Below are positions 10,723 to 19,319 of a stretch of 29,933 nucleotides of DNA, piece by piece. The notes under the pieces are model-generated. The model saw nothing but the letters and a program-made list of their open reading frames with translations. It ran no database searches and was not told the DNA's origin. Positions within the stretch are counted from its first letter, which is position 1. Each line of letters opens with the position of its first letter. The position numbers and the translations under genes are program-made. Source of the stretch: Basidiobolus ranarum (lineage: Eukaryota > Basidiobolomycota > Basidiobolomycetes > Basidiobolales); contig JASJQH010006977.1 of the NCBI GenBank assembly GCA_040143965.1, positions 1 through 29,933 of the forward strand. The letters run 5' to 3'.

Positions 10723-11577
10723 ATGGGTGGAGACGGTGGTTCGATTCCTAGACGTATTGAATTGGTTCGTCAAAAGCAAAAAGCTGAACGTTTGGATGGT
10801 TCGTTGAAAACTGTAACCGAATGGTTTTACTGCGCTCTATCAAAGAAACCTTTAGAAACACCAGTGGTCAGCTGTATCTTGGGTAAACTTTATAATAAGG
10901 AGGCTATTCTTGAATATGTATTAGATCCAACTTCTTATGGTGATGCCGATAAGATCTGTCCCCATATCAAAAGTTTGAAGGACGTTACTACATTGAAACT
11001 GACACCTAACCCTACGTTAGAGGGTTCTCTAGCTAGTAATATCGCCCAGGCTGACCGTAACTTACCTTCCAGTTTTGTTTGTCCTGTTACTATGAAGGAA
11101 ATGAACGGAAAACACAAGTTTTGTTATCTGCTTACTTGTGGTTGTGTATTATCCGAACAGGCACTCAAAGAGGTTCCCACCTCAAACTGCCTCGTATGTA
11201 ATCAAGAGTATTCTAGCGAGGATGTCATAGTTCTAAATCCTAAAGGAGAGGACTTGGAGCGTCAAAACCTTTTATTGGAAACACGTAAAAAAATCAAAAA
11301 AGAGAAGAAAAAAGATAAAAAGAAGCGAGACACGACAGCGGAAAGTTCCAAACATGATACGAAAAAAGTGAAAAAGGTGAAGATCAATGCAACCTCAGCA
11401 CCTTCTTTTGCTCCCCCTGTTATGTCTGAAGCTAGTGCCATTCTAGAGAAGTATGCAGCACCAAAAGTACAACTATCGGATAACGTTCAATCCATATTCG
11501 CAAAGGATGAGGAGAAAAACAAAACTAAAGTGAATAATATGTTCTTCCATGGTACGTATACTCGTTACGCAGCCTAG
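10723..11577 (+). CDS. RTF2: Replication termination factor 2 (RTF2 domain protein), single exon
   Basis: Nuclear protein of the Rtf2 family, known from fission yeast for stabilising stalled forks at a site-specific barrier and in animals for fork restart. The 284-aa intronless ORF opens with the family signature MGGDGGSIPRRIELVRQKQK. A first U-box/RING-like half follows (EWFYCALSKKPLETPVVSC...LGKLYNKEAIL). A second degenerate RING runs over residues about 119-160: FVCPVTMKEMNGKHKFCYLL, then Cys139, Cys141, Cys156 and Cys159 in TCGCVLS and CLVCNQEYS, then DVIVLNP. A Lys-rich linker (about 185-225) and a conserved tail ending HGTYTRYAA follow. Length and domain order match full-length family members. 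The start is the first ATG, 71 bases after a TATA box. Confidence 0.96.
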   Translation: MGGDGGSIPRRIELVRQKQKAERLDGSLKTVTEWFYCALSKKPLETPVVSCILGKLYNKEAILEYVLDPTSYGDADKICPHIKSLKDVTTLKLTPNPTLEGSLASNIAQADRNLPSSFVCPVTMKEMNGKHKFCYLLTCGCVLSEQALKEVPTSNCLVCNQEYSSEDVIVLNPKGEDLERQNLLLETRKKIKKEKKKDKKKRDTTAESSKHDTKKVKKVKINATSAPSFAPPVMSEASAILEKYAAPKVQLSDNVQSIFAKDEEKNKTKVNNMFFHGTYTRYAA

Positions 11578-12084
11578 GGAGTCAATTCGTAGCACTTTTC
11601 CTTATAATTGTTGACTTCACTTTTCTTTTGTATATGTATTCCCGTTTCATGTGTGTATAGTACTTACAAGTTTCAATAATAAATCTAGTGAAATCAATAA
11701 ATTGGTTTACCATGATAATATTATTACTATGTGATTCCAACATCGCCATTACCTGTGCTATTATCTGGGTTGATATCTGGTAGAGTTGTTGGGGGAATGG
11801 TTCACTCAACAAGCATAAAAATAGCAAAGGTTCATATGTATTCATTCAACATTTGGTATTTAGTTAAGAAATCATGATTATCACTAGCATTTAGTCAGAT
11901 TTCTGAACAAGAGATTTCCATGATTGTAAGCAATTGCATAAAAAGACAAAAAATCCAAAAGTAAGTGGGAAAGTGGGTTCGAGTCAAACTTTTGTATATT
12001 CGCGCTTGGTCGATTTTTTTAATAACAAAAGTAACCCCACTCTTTTGGTTTACTATTTTGAAACTCTAGTACGTCTACCACTCT
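11578..12084. other. Intergenic region between RTF2 and the first PPR gene
   Basis: It holds the RTF2 3' flank and the PPR promoter. A minus-strand open frame of 87 codons with an ATG at 11845 crosses it but has no recognisable family; see the rejected list. No clear TATA box is seen before the PPR gene. TATATTC at about 11995 is weak. Confidence 0.5.
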
Positions 12085-15000
12085 ATGTTTACTCAATTGA
12101 ATTTCGTAAACATTGTGGTGTGTCGTCAGTGCCGACCTAGAGGAATCCTTTTTAGAGTGCGTCGTTATCCTCCCCCCTTTTCTCGTCGACGACTCGAAGT
12201 CCGTTTACTAGCTACACAGCCCAAGAAACAGGAAATATGTTCTTCCGTCGAATCACGAAAACTAGAAGGGCACTCCTTACAAAAGCCCACTTCTGCTCTT
12301 CTCAATGGTCCAAAACGTTCTCAATCCAGCTCTACTTACTTTCAAACCCACTTACATTCTGAAACCTGGCAAACTGCTTTCAAAACCCTTTTTTCTTTGG
12401 TTAATTCTCGGGAAGTGAAACCCCTTTCAAGTGAGCAATTTACTAACCTTTTGAGGGTTGTTAATAGTGAAAAACTCACTTTTGAGGCTGGTCGTATATT
12501 TGCAACAGAAGTTCAAGAATTCCTCGTAAACACTAAGCTAGCGTTGGATGGAACAGAAGAATTTACCACGTTGATAGAGTTTTATGGAAAAAACGGGCTG
12601 ATTGAGGAAGCAAAGGTGAGATTGCTTGAAATGGAGGAACAAGGTCTCAAACTAGATGCGGTCGAGTATAGGCAACTAATCGATTTATTCGGGAGAGAAG
12701 ACCCCAAAGAAGCATTCAGCCTTTACAAAACTATGTTAGGCCAAGGAATCCAACCTGATGCCTCGATATATCATATTTTATTAACACATTGTGTCAAGCA
12801 GAGAGATCCGCAATTATTGTCCGCCATTCATGCAGATATTTCACATCATCGCGTTCCCATCAATTTTGAAATCCGGAATCTCTTGATAACTGGTTATTGC
12901 AGAAATTCAGAGCTTGTGAAAGCGAGAGAGCTGTGTCAAGAGAAAGGAGCATCTTTAAGCGTCCAAAGTTACAATCTTTTAATGAGTTCCTTAGAGAATG
13001 CATCGTGTGATAAAGAGGCGCTTTCAATATTTGATCATATGGCTACGCATAATGTGACTCCGGACACTCAGACCTTGTCTATACTAACGAGTATCTTTGC
13101 CAAATTCCCGGTTTCTTCACAATTAGTTGAGTCCTACATGAATCAATCAAAGTCCTATGATAGTCGGTTGAAAACAAGTGCCTATAACTCCCTTTTAAAT
13201 GCTCACATCAAACAACCTGATATGGCACCAGCTCTAAAAATCTATGAAAGTATGGTTGCCCACGAGGTCCATCCACATCGTGGAAGTTGCCATCATCTCC
13301 TGAGTGCGCTTGTAAAAAGTTCGAAAATGAAGAATGCCGAGGCTTTAGTCACATCCATGATCTCTCGCGGCATAAAGCCAACCACTTTGACCTACAATAT
13401 TCTCATCAATGGGTGGGTAAAAAATTCCAATTTGAGCAAAGCAAGGGGGCTTTTTGAGACAATGTTGGAGCTTGGGTTGATGCCTACCGTCTCTACTTAC
13501 ACTATACTCTTGAATGGATACGCTAAAGCCGGGAACTCGGAGGAAATTTCCCATCTTTGTAATGACATGCAGAGGCGTGGCGTAGTGCCAGATGCCAAAT
13601 TCTTTACGTCACAGATTCATTCGTTCATCCAGTTTGGAGAGTGCGATCGAGGAATCCAAGCTTATCAAAAGATGCTCCAATCCAACATTCAACCTGATAT
13701 CGTAACCTATTCGACAGTCATTCAAGCTTACATGAGACAAACGAAGGTGGAGAAGGCAGTGGAGGTATACAAACAAATGGAAGCTCTGGGAATCCCACCA
13801 AATGCCGTGATATACACCAATATATTGCATGGTTACCTTCAGCGGTCGATGTTTCAGGATGCCTTACGAGTGTTCCATAAGATGCAAGAAAGAAACATCC
13901 GTCCAGATATCGTTGCTTATACAAGCATGATCAGTGGGCATCTTCAACAGTCAGACATCCCCGAGGCATTAGCACTCTACAAAAAAGCACTATCAGCAGG
14001 AGATAAACCAGATCTGGTGCTATACACTGCACTTATCCGTGGGCTCTCAGTCAAATCAGACACCAAGCAAATCCTGAACCTATTTAACTTAATGAAAGAG
14101 CAAGGGTTTGCCCCGGACTTGAAAGCATACAACACGTTGATCCATGCGTTGGTCCGAAGGAAAAACGTCCAAGGTGCTATGAAAATGCTCCTTGACATGG
14201 AGTCTCACAACATCAAACCAGATGTAACGACATTCAGTACGCTAATCCAAGGCTATGTGAAGGTCGGGGAGATTCACCAAGCTATGAAGCTATTTGATGA
14301 GATGTCGACGCGAGGCATTTCTCCTAATGTTTATACTTTCACCACACTGATCAATGGATTTGCCAAAAAGTCCGACATGAAAAATGTCTTCAAACTACTC
14401 CAAGAGATGCTGGACCAAGGCCTTTATCCTAACGAGGTTACTTACGTTGCGTTAATCCACGCCTGTACACTGCGCCTGGAAATGGTGCGTGCTATGGATC
14501 TTTATCAGAATATGCTTTTGCGTGACCTGAAGCCGAACATCCAAATTTATACATCGTTGATTCGAGGGTTTGCAAGAGTTCAAGACATGGAGACTGGAAC
14601 TCAGCTTTTAACCAAGATGTTTGCCTCTGGTTTAGAGCCTGATGTCAGAACATACTCGGTAGTTATTTCTGGATTCATGGCCCAAGGCAACACTGAGCGC
14701 GCTATGATAGTGTATCGTGATATGATTGAACGGAATGTAACGCCTGACTTAAGCCTCTACACTGTTCTCGTGGATGGCTATGCTAAGTTGTCCGAAATGG
14801 ATCAGGCAATGAGATATTTTGGTGAGATGAAATCCAAGGGGATTCAACCAGACGTCTGCCTGTATACCGCATTGATCAACGGCTACTCTCGAGATTCAGA
14901 TATGAGCAATGCTATGCGACTGTTTGATGAAATGTTAGCAGAGGATATTCTCCCAGACGTCAAAGTATACACCAGTCTGATCAGTGGCTATGCTAAGAAG

Positions 15001-15108
15001 GCGGATCTCCATGGAGCACGAAAGTTATTTGAAGATATGACAACACGAGGAATTCATCCGGATGGTTATTTGTACGATATCTTGAACTATGCACGAACGA
15101 AAACATAG
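12085..15108 (+). CDS. Large P-class pentatricopeptide repeat protein, probably mitochondrial, ~24 repeats
   Basis: A 1007-aa single-exon PPR protein, an RNA-binding helical-repeat protein. Fungal PPR proteins usually act in mitochondrial RNA processing, stability or translation. The first 60 residues are rich in Arg and free of long acidic stretches (VRRYPPPFSRRRLEVRLLAT), as in a mitochondrial presequence. From residue 157 to 993 I can mark about 24 back-to-back motifs of about 35 aa (positions 157, 192, 226, 261, 293, 328, 364, 399, 434, 469, then every 35 to 959), with a partial one at the end. The first eight are divergent (32-36 aa). The last sixteen are exactly 35 aa and canonical, for example VKVYTSLISGYAKKADLHGA. 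There are no E, DYW or SMR domains, so it is pure P class. Specificity residues are mostly T/D, which the plant code reads as G (see findings). Such a long regular array is unusual for a fungus. The RNA target is unknown. Confidence 0.93.
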   Translation: MFTQLNFVNIVVCRQCRPRGILFRVRRYPPPFSRRRLEVRLLATQPKKQEICSSVESRKLEGHSLQKPTSALLNGPKRSQSSSTYFQTHLHSETWQTAFKTLFSLVNSREVKPLSSEQFTNLLRVVNSEKLTFEAGRIFATEVQEFLVNTKLALDGTEEFTTLIEFYGKNGLIEEAKVRLLEMEEQGLKLDAVEYRQLIDLFGREDPKEAFSLYKTMLGQGIQPDASIYHILLTHCVKQRDPQLLSAIHADISHHRVPINFEIRNLLITGYCRNSELVKARELCQEKGASLSVQSYNLLMSSLENASCDKEALSIFDHMATHNVTPDTQTLSILTSIFAKFPVSSQLVESYMNQSKSYDSRLKTSAYNSLLNAHIKQPDMAPALKIYESMVAHEVHPHRGSCHHLLSALVKSSKMKNAEALVTSMISRGIKPTTLTYNILINGWVKNSNLSKARGLFETMLELGLMPTVSTYTILLNGYAKAGNSEEISHLCNDMQRRGVVPDAKFFTSQIHSFIQFGECDRGIQAYQKMLQSNIQPDIVTYSTVIQAYMRQTKVEKAVEVYKQMEALGIPPNAVIYTNILHGYLQRSMFQDALRVFHKMQERNIRPDIVAYTSMISGHLQQSDIPEALALYKKALSAGDKPDLVLYTALIRGLSVKSDTKQILNLFNLMKEQGFAPDLKAYNTLIHALVRRKNVQGAMKMLLDMESHNIKPDVTTFSTLIQGYVKVGEIHQAMKLFDEMSTRGISPNVYTFTTLINGFAKKSDMKNVFKLLQEMLDQGLYPNEVTYVALIHACTLRLEMVRAMDLYQNMLLRDLKPNIQIYTSLIRGFARVQDMETGTQLLTKMFASGLEPDVRTYSVVISGFMAQGNTERAMIVYRDMIERNVTPDLSLYTVLVDGYAKLSEMDQAMRYFGEMKSKGIQPDVCLYTALINGYSRDSDMSNAMRLFDEMLAEDILPDVKVYTSLISGYAKKADLHGARKLFEDMTTRGIHPDGYLYDILNYARTKT

Positions 15109-16029
15109 TCTTGTTTGATTAGATTTCTGCCATTTCTACGACTTTGCCCTATTGCCCTCATACTCGCCCAAATGCCCAATGCCCAAATGGGGATATACCA
15201 ACCTCTCCCGGTTACACGCTCACATTTTCTTCGATATATTTATTTCTCACATTCCTCTCTTTATTTCCCTCAAGCATTCTCCTTCATGTTTATTTTTACC
15301 ACGCAAACAATGCATCTCATATCCATTCACAATTCCATCGACTCAGCGCCACGAAATACACCGCGACCCATCATGATTTTCACTTTGTATACACGTGACT
15401 ACATCCTCATTATAGACCAAAAAATCAACCTTCCCGTTACTAGATAAATAATATACACTTCTATATAATACAACCTTATAAGGCACATATAAACGTTGAC
15501 CTTCAACCAGGTAGCAATGATCTCTATTCAGTCACCCGTTCAACGGTGTCCGTGTGTTACTTGATGTGAGTGTATGTTACTCAATGCATTCTAGACTTGG
15601 CTCTATTGCTTATCTCAAACAAATATATGGAGAGCATGTGGGGAGGATTGAGGGAATAAATCATTGATTCTAGACTCCATCGTATCCCCATAAATTTATA
15701 ACCTGGGGTCGTAGCGGTAAATACCTCATTTCATCATGGGGGAAATTGGGGGGAGTATAGAATAAACTATCCAATTCTCCAAATATCCATGAATTCTCGA
15801 ATGAAGATCGAATCCTGGGATGTCCATAAGAAATATTGGGATTTGAAAGAAAAGAGATAGTGTTAAGTATTTGGAAATTTCACTGAAAATTCACCACCAC
15901 TTTAATAAAAGAAAAGGTGTAGTGCTATTTCATTCAGTAGAATAATATTACCTTATAAAATTTCCCCTCTTAAGGTGATAATTCTCTACAGAATATACAA
16001 ATATTTTACCACCTTTCTTTAACCCTTCC
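15109..16029. other. Intergenic region between the two PPR genes
   Basis: I support no gene here. At 15115-15450 three overlapping plus-strand frames stay open only because the stretch is pyrimidine-rich and poor in TAA/TGA; none starts with ATG in a good context or resembles a protein family. The right end holds the promoter of the second PPR gene, with TATAAAA at 15954. Confidence 0.6.
15954..15960 (+). promoter_or_regulatory. TATA box of the second PPR gene
   Basis: TATAAAA lies 70-76 bases upstream of the ATG at 16030, the same spacing as at RTF2 and GOT1. Confidence 0.5.
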
Positions 16030-17250
16030 ATGAGCTTCGTTGGAGTTCACTTGAGAACTTTGGTCTTATCCCAAAGTAGACACCATTTGCGAGCAATCAA
16101 AATACCTAGACCTTTACTGACGAAAACCCCGATATTTCGGAGATATCGTTTCACCAATGTACAAACAATACCTTCAACCCTCGAACGTACTTCTCCTTTG
16201 GAAGTAGACCGAGAAAAAAACCACTTGGATGAAAGTATAAAATTGATGGATTATGAAGGAGCTTGGAACATTTACACTCGTTTAGTTGAAACTCGAGAAC
16301 CTCATAATGTACCGTTGGAAAGTGTGGTGAATTTAATCCGGTTAATACTCGACCATAAAACCGATAACTTGAGAAGATTGAAACAACTCAGTCAATTGAT
16401 AGAATATTTGGAAACTACTGGAAACACTTTACCTACTCCTAAAGATTACACTTTGGTAATGAAATATTTCGGTAAGCATGGACATAGGTTTACCGATAAT
16501 AAGGAACTAACTGGATTGGTGTTGAAACAAATGTTGTCTTTATATCAAGAAATGGCGGAAAAATCTATCCCTATAGATAATACAATATTCGGTGCTTTGA
16601 TAAAGGGCTTAAGTAAGAATTCAAAATTGAATGAAGCTTTTCAGTTGTATGAGGATATGTTGAGTTTGAATTTAACTCCAACTGTATCTACTTATAACAC
16701 ATTGCTAAGTATCTATACGAAGACTGGCAAAATCCCCCAGGCCCTTGAGATGTACGAACAGATGAAGAGTAAACAGTTGGTGGCTGACACAGTAACATAC
16801 ACAACGCTGATTAATGGACTCTTGAAGTGTAATGAGCATCGTAAAGCCATGGAGATATACCAAGAGATGACTGACAGCAAGATCCGTTTGAACGTGATCA
16901 CATACACAACACTTATCGATGGTCACGTTAAACAGGGCAACATCCCAGAGGCCATGAAGATATACTCCGATATGGTTGCAAATGAGGTAGCCCCTACTGT
17001 AGTGACATACAATGTTCTGATCAATGGCCATATGAGAAATGGCAACTTGAATGGTGCTATGGAACTGTACCAGGACATGCTGGCCCACTCAATTTCTCCA
17101 ACGGTTGTCACTTTTAACACACTGATAGAGGGATACGTAAGAATCAGAGATGTCCAAGCTGTTACCAAGCTCTATCGTGACATGTTGTTCCTCAAGATCC
17201 AACCGACCGAGATCACCAGAAGAACCATAGCTAAGCTTGAGCGTCAATAG
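16030..17250 (+). CDS. Short P-class PPR protein, probably mitochondrial, ~7 repeats
   Basis: A 406-aa single-exon PPR protein. The N-terminus (HLRTLVLSQSRHHLRAIKIP) is basic and hydroxylated, as in mitochondrial presequences. About seven PPR motifs follow. The first (about 137-183) is enlarged by an inserted helix (FTDNKELTGLVLKQ). Five or six canonical 35-residue motifs start at 184, 219, 254, 289, 324 and 359, for example VITYTTLIDGHVKQGNIPEA. A partial motif ends the protein after RRTIAKLERQ. Residue pairs at positions 5 and 35 are T/D, G/T, N/D, T/N, T/T, N/T and N/T, quite unlike the T/D-dominated large PPR protein encoded just upstream. The two genes are 921 bases apart in the same orientation but do not overlap and have separate promoters. 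RNA target and process unknown. Confidence 0.92.
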   Translation: MSFVGVHLRTLVLSQSRHHLRAIKIPRPLLTKTPIFRRYRFTNVQTIPSTLERTSPLEVDREKNHLDESIKLMDYEGAWNIYTRLVETREPHNVPLESVVNLIRLILDHKTDNLRRLKQLSQLIEYLETTGNTLPTPKDYTLVMKYFGKHGHRFTDNKELTGLVLKQMLSLYQEMAEKSIPIDNTIFGALIKGLSKNSKLNEAFQLYEDMLSLNLTPTVSTYNTLLSIYTKTGKIPQALEMYEQMKSKQLVADTVTYTTLINGLLKCNEHRKAMEIYQEMTDSKIRLNVITYTTLIDGHVKQGNIPEAMKIYSDMVANEVAPTVVTYNVLINGHMRNGNLNGAMELYQDMLAHSISPTVVTFNTLIEGYVRIRDVQAVTKLYRDMLFLKIQPTEITRRTIAKLERQ

Positions 17251-17835
17251 TAACCGTACACAGATATACAACCAGCGCGAATGGATCTAGAATATCTTGT
17301 TCAGTTATCTATCTCTTTAATACTATAAGCATTTTCTAGAATATGTACTTCTAGAATATACTACCCAATGTACAGAACAATAAAAACATTCATTCTATTA
17401 TATCTCTAGCGGCTGTTCGAGGCCCGCTCTATAATCTTTGCAGTAGATCTTTTGATGTACCATGACCGCATGTTTACTTCATCTAGTGGGACACAGGGTT
17501 CAGAATGATCAGACTGAGGAACAATCAGCATTACTTGCCAGCCCCTTTTCAACGCTTACCCATTTCAAGGAGAATCCGGTTAGTGATTGGACCTTCAACG
17601 TGGGGGAGCAAAGCACTACATACATTTTAAAGTGTTAAAGGATTGTAGCATATACTATACCCGCGGCATCCAGTACCAGCGATGATAACCAATGTAAACT
17701 CCTTTTTAGAGGGCGATGATCCTCTCATCCCCAATCAGCCAATCAATGCACAATCTACCGATTCGAGTCCTACTATTTAAGAAAAGAAAAGAAGTCAAGT
17801 AATTTCCAGATTCATTTTACCGCATCGTTTTAGCA
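17251..17835. other. Intergenic region
   Basis: No gene is seen. A TTCGAGTCC at about 17762 looks like part of a tRNA B box, but there is no A box or cloverleaf around it. A TATA-like box precedes the next ORF. Confidence 0.55.
17774..17781 (+). promoter_or_regulatory. TATA-like element before the 166-aa ORF
   Basis: TATTTAAG lies 55-62 bases upstream of ATG 17836. It is a weaker match than the other TATA boxes, but it is at the expected distance and so gives modest support that the ORF is transcribed. Confidence 0.35.
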
Positions 17836-18336
17836 ATGTTCACCAAGAGTCCCATATATCATACAGCTGTGGAGTCAAACGCCTCAACCCCTTCGAATGC
17901 TTACGAAATCGGGGAAAGCATTCGTGCCATGGATAACAAGTACAATACAAGCTTTCAATTGTGGATAAGAAACCCTTCAAATGCCCAATGCATTGGGTCA
18001 AGACTTCGTAGATTAGGTGAGGAGTGCGCTGTCGAGCAACTTGCTCTAGCCATGAGATGGACAGCTGAAGGCTGGAGTGAGAAATCTTGTCGAGTGTTGT
18101 TTCAACATGTAACTTATCGTTGGCCAGAAACTAGAAAGAAGTCATTGATTGACGAACTGTTAAAGCCTGCCTTGACGAAATCTCACCAACTTCCACCACT
18201 AAGAAACCCTCGATACACCAGGAGACATACTCCTTACTCACCGACAGAGAGAAAAAGGTCTATCTCTTGCTCAAACCAGGAACATATTGTTGTCTCTAGT
18301 CAGCTGAACACCAACAACCACTCGAATCAACATTAA
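17836..18336 (+). CDS. Hypothetical 166-aa protein, no recognised family
   Basis: I do not recognise this protein. It is a single open frame with a normal amino-acid mix and no low-complexity bias over most of its length, which suggests real coding. Residues about 25-115 look globular and helical, with several Trp (SFQLWIRNP, ALAMRWTAEGWSEKSCRVLF, VTYRWPETRKKSLIDELL). The last 50 residues are Ser/Asn/Arg-rich and probably disordered (YTRRHTPYSPTERKRS). There is no signal peptide, membrane segment or Cys pattern. A TATA-like element stands about 60 bases upstream. It may be lineage-specific. Introns before or after cannot be ruled out, but none is needed. Confidence 0.55.
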   Translation: MFTKSPIYHTAVESNASTPSNAYEIGESIRAMDNKYNTSFQLWIRNPSNAQCIGSRLRRLGEECAVEQLALAMRWTAEGWSEKSCRVLFQHVTYRWPETRKKSLIDELLKPALTKSHQLPPLRNPRYTRRHTPYSPTERKRSISCSNQEHIVVSSQLNTNNHSNQH

Positions 18337-19319
18337 TCTAATTAGACACTTTGTCCACCATGTAATCATTTCTACTGTATATTATTTCCAGATTCACCTG
18401 TCTCTATAGATTCAATCTATTGTCTTCATAAAACTGTGTATCATATTCCCTAAATATTAGAATTAAATATCCATAACTTCAATGCCAAATACCGTTTCAG
18501 TAATGTAAATATTGCATTAAATATTACATTTAATATCACATTAAATATCATTGCCGTCTCAATAATAATAAGTAAATAACATCGTCTCAGTGATGTAGCT
18601 CCTTGCCCATAGCTATCTACGTACAGGTCCATGTGCATCTAATTAGAGTAATCTGATTTCCAATCATCTGAGAGAAACCAGTTAGGTCAACCGTTCATGA
18701 TAAAGGAGACTCTAGAAACTTCATATGGAAGCTGATCACCCAAGAAACATTATTGAGAAGATCTATCAGTGTCACATGCATATATCTCAAGCGGTTTCGT
18801 CTTTCGGCTTTCATACCAATGATTGTCTTTAGCCTGCATTGTGTTGACATGGATATACGACATGCGATACCAAACCAAATGGTCTACTTTTCTTGTCATA
18901 CAATTATGCATATCGACTCTCTTCACTGTTTATCGTTAATTTCAAGCAGAATCTATTCAAGTTGACTAAATCGTGAGGCTTGTTACATCTCACTATCTCT
19001 ACATCGAAGTAAACGTAGAAAGGCTAAGCCACAATGTTAGCATGAATAAGAACACAAAACAAACCTTCCAAAAGAATCATCGGGAAATACACAAATAGCC
19101 ATCGGAAAAACTTGGCTATTGTTGCATCAACCCTCGTCAACCAATAATCCAGATAATATTTATGTACTACTATATATCTATATGGACAAGATAATATAGC
19201 CTTGCTGTAATGGGATGAAATATATTCTAATATGTTCGTTAGTCGGCACTATCTGTCACTATTATTTCGTCTTGCTTTCTTGTAATTTTTGTCTGAACGT
19301 GTCGTAAAGTTCGCGAATA
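18337..19319. other. Intergenic region with AT-rich short repeats
   Basis: No coding region is supported; an open frame at 18753-18965 has no protein-like features. It contains a compound short-repeat tract at 18489-18600 (listed separately) and TA-rich sequence at about 19166-19185, possibly part of the promoter of the downstream hydrolase gene. Confidence 0.55.
18489..18600. repeat. Compound short repeats: three AT-rich 12-mers within YCGTYTCA repeats
   Basis: CATTAAATATTA, CATTTAATATCA and CATTAAATATCA follow head to tail at 18515-18550. They are flanked by three related blocks, ACCGTTTCAGTAATGTA (about 18491), GCCGTCTCAATAATAATA (about 18552) and ATCGTCTCAGTGATGTA (about 18581). This looks like local duplication with divergence; no function is evident. 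Confidence 0.5.

Noticed and set aside
11582-11845. Minus-strand ORF of 87 codons with ATG at 11845, containing a fairly protein-like stretch (LYQISTQIIAQVMAMLESHS) and good donor-like GTAAGT and GTAATG sites
   Set aside because: I could not match it to any family or build a sensible exon chain. The second half looks like AT-rich read-through, and it would end against the RTF2 stop. It may hide part of a small gene, but support is too thin.
11940-12000. GGGTTCGAGTC resembling a tRNA B box
   Set aside because: No A box or foldable cloverleaf upstream.
15115-15447. Three overlapping plus-strand open frames after the large PPR gene
   Set aside because: They stay open because of pyrimidine-rich composition, and none resembles a protein. 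Most likely 3' flank.
17690-17775. Possible tRNA suggested by TTCGAGTCC
   Set aside because: No A box, no acceptor stem and no cloverleaf within the required distance.
18753-18965. Plus-strand open frame of 70 codons
   Set aside because: Composition like random AT-rich DNA, with no signal or domain.
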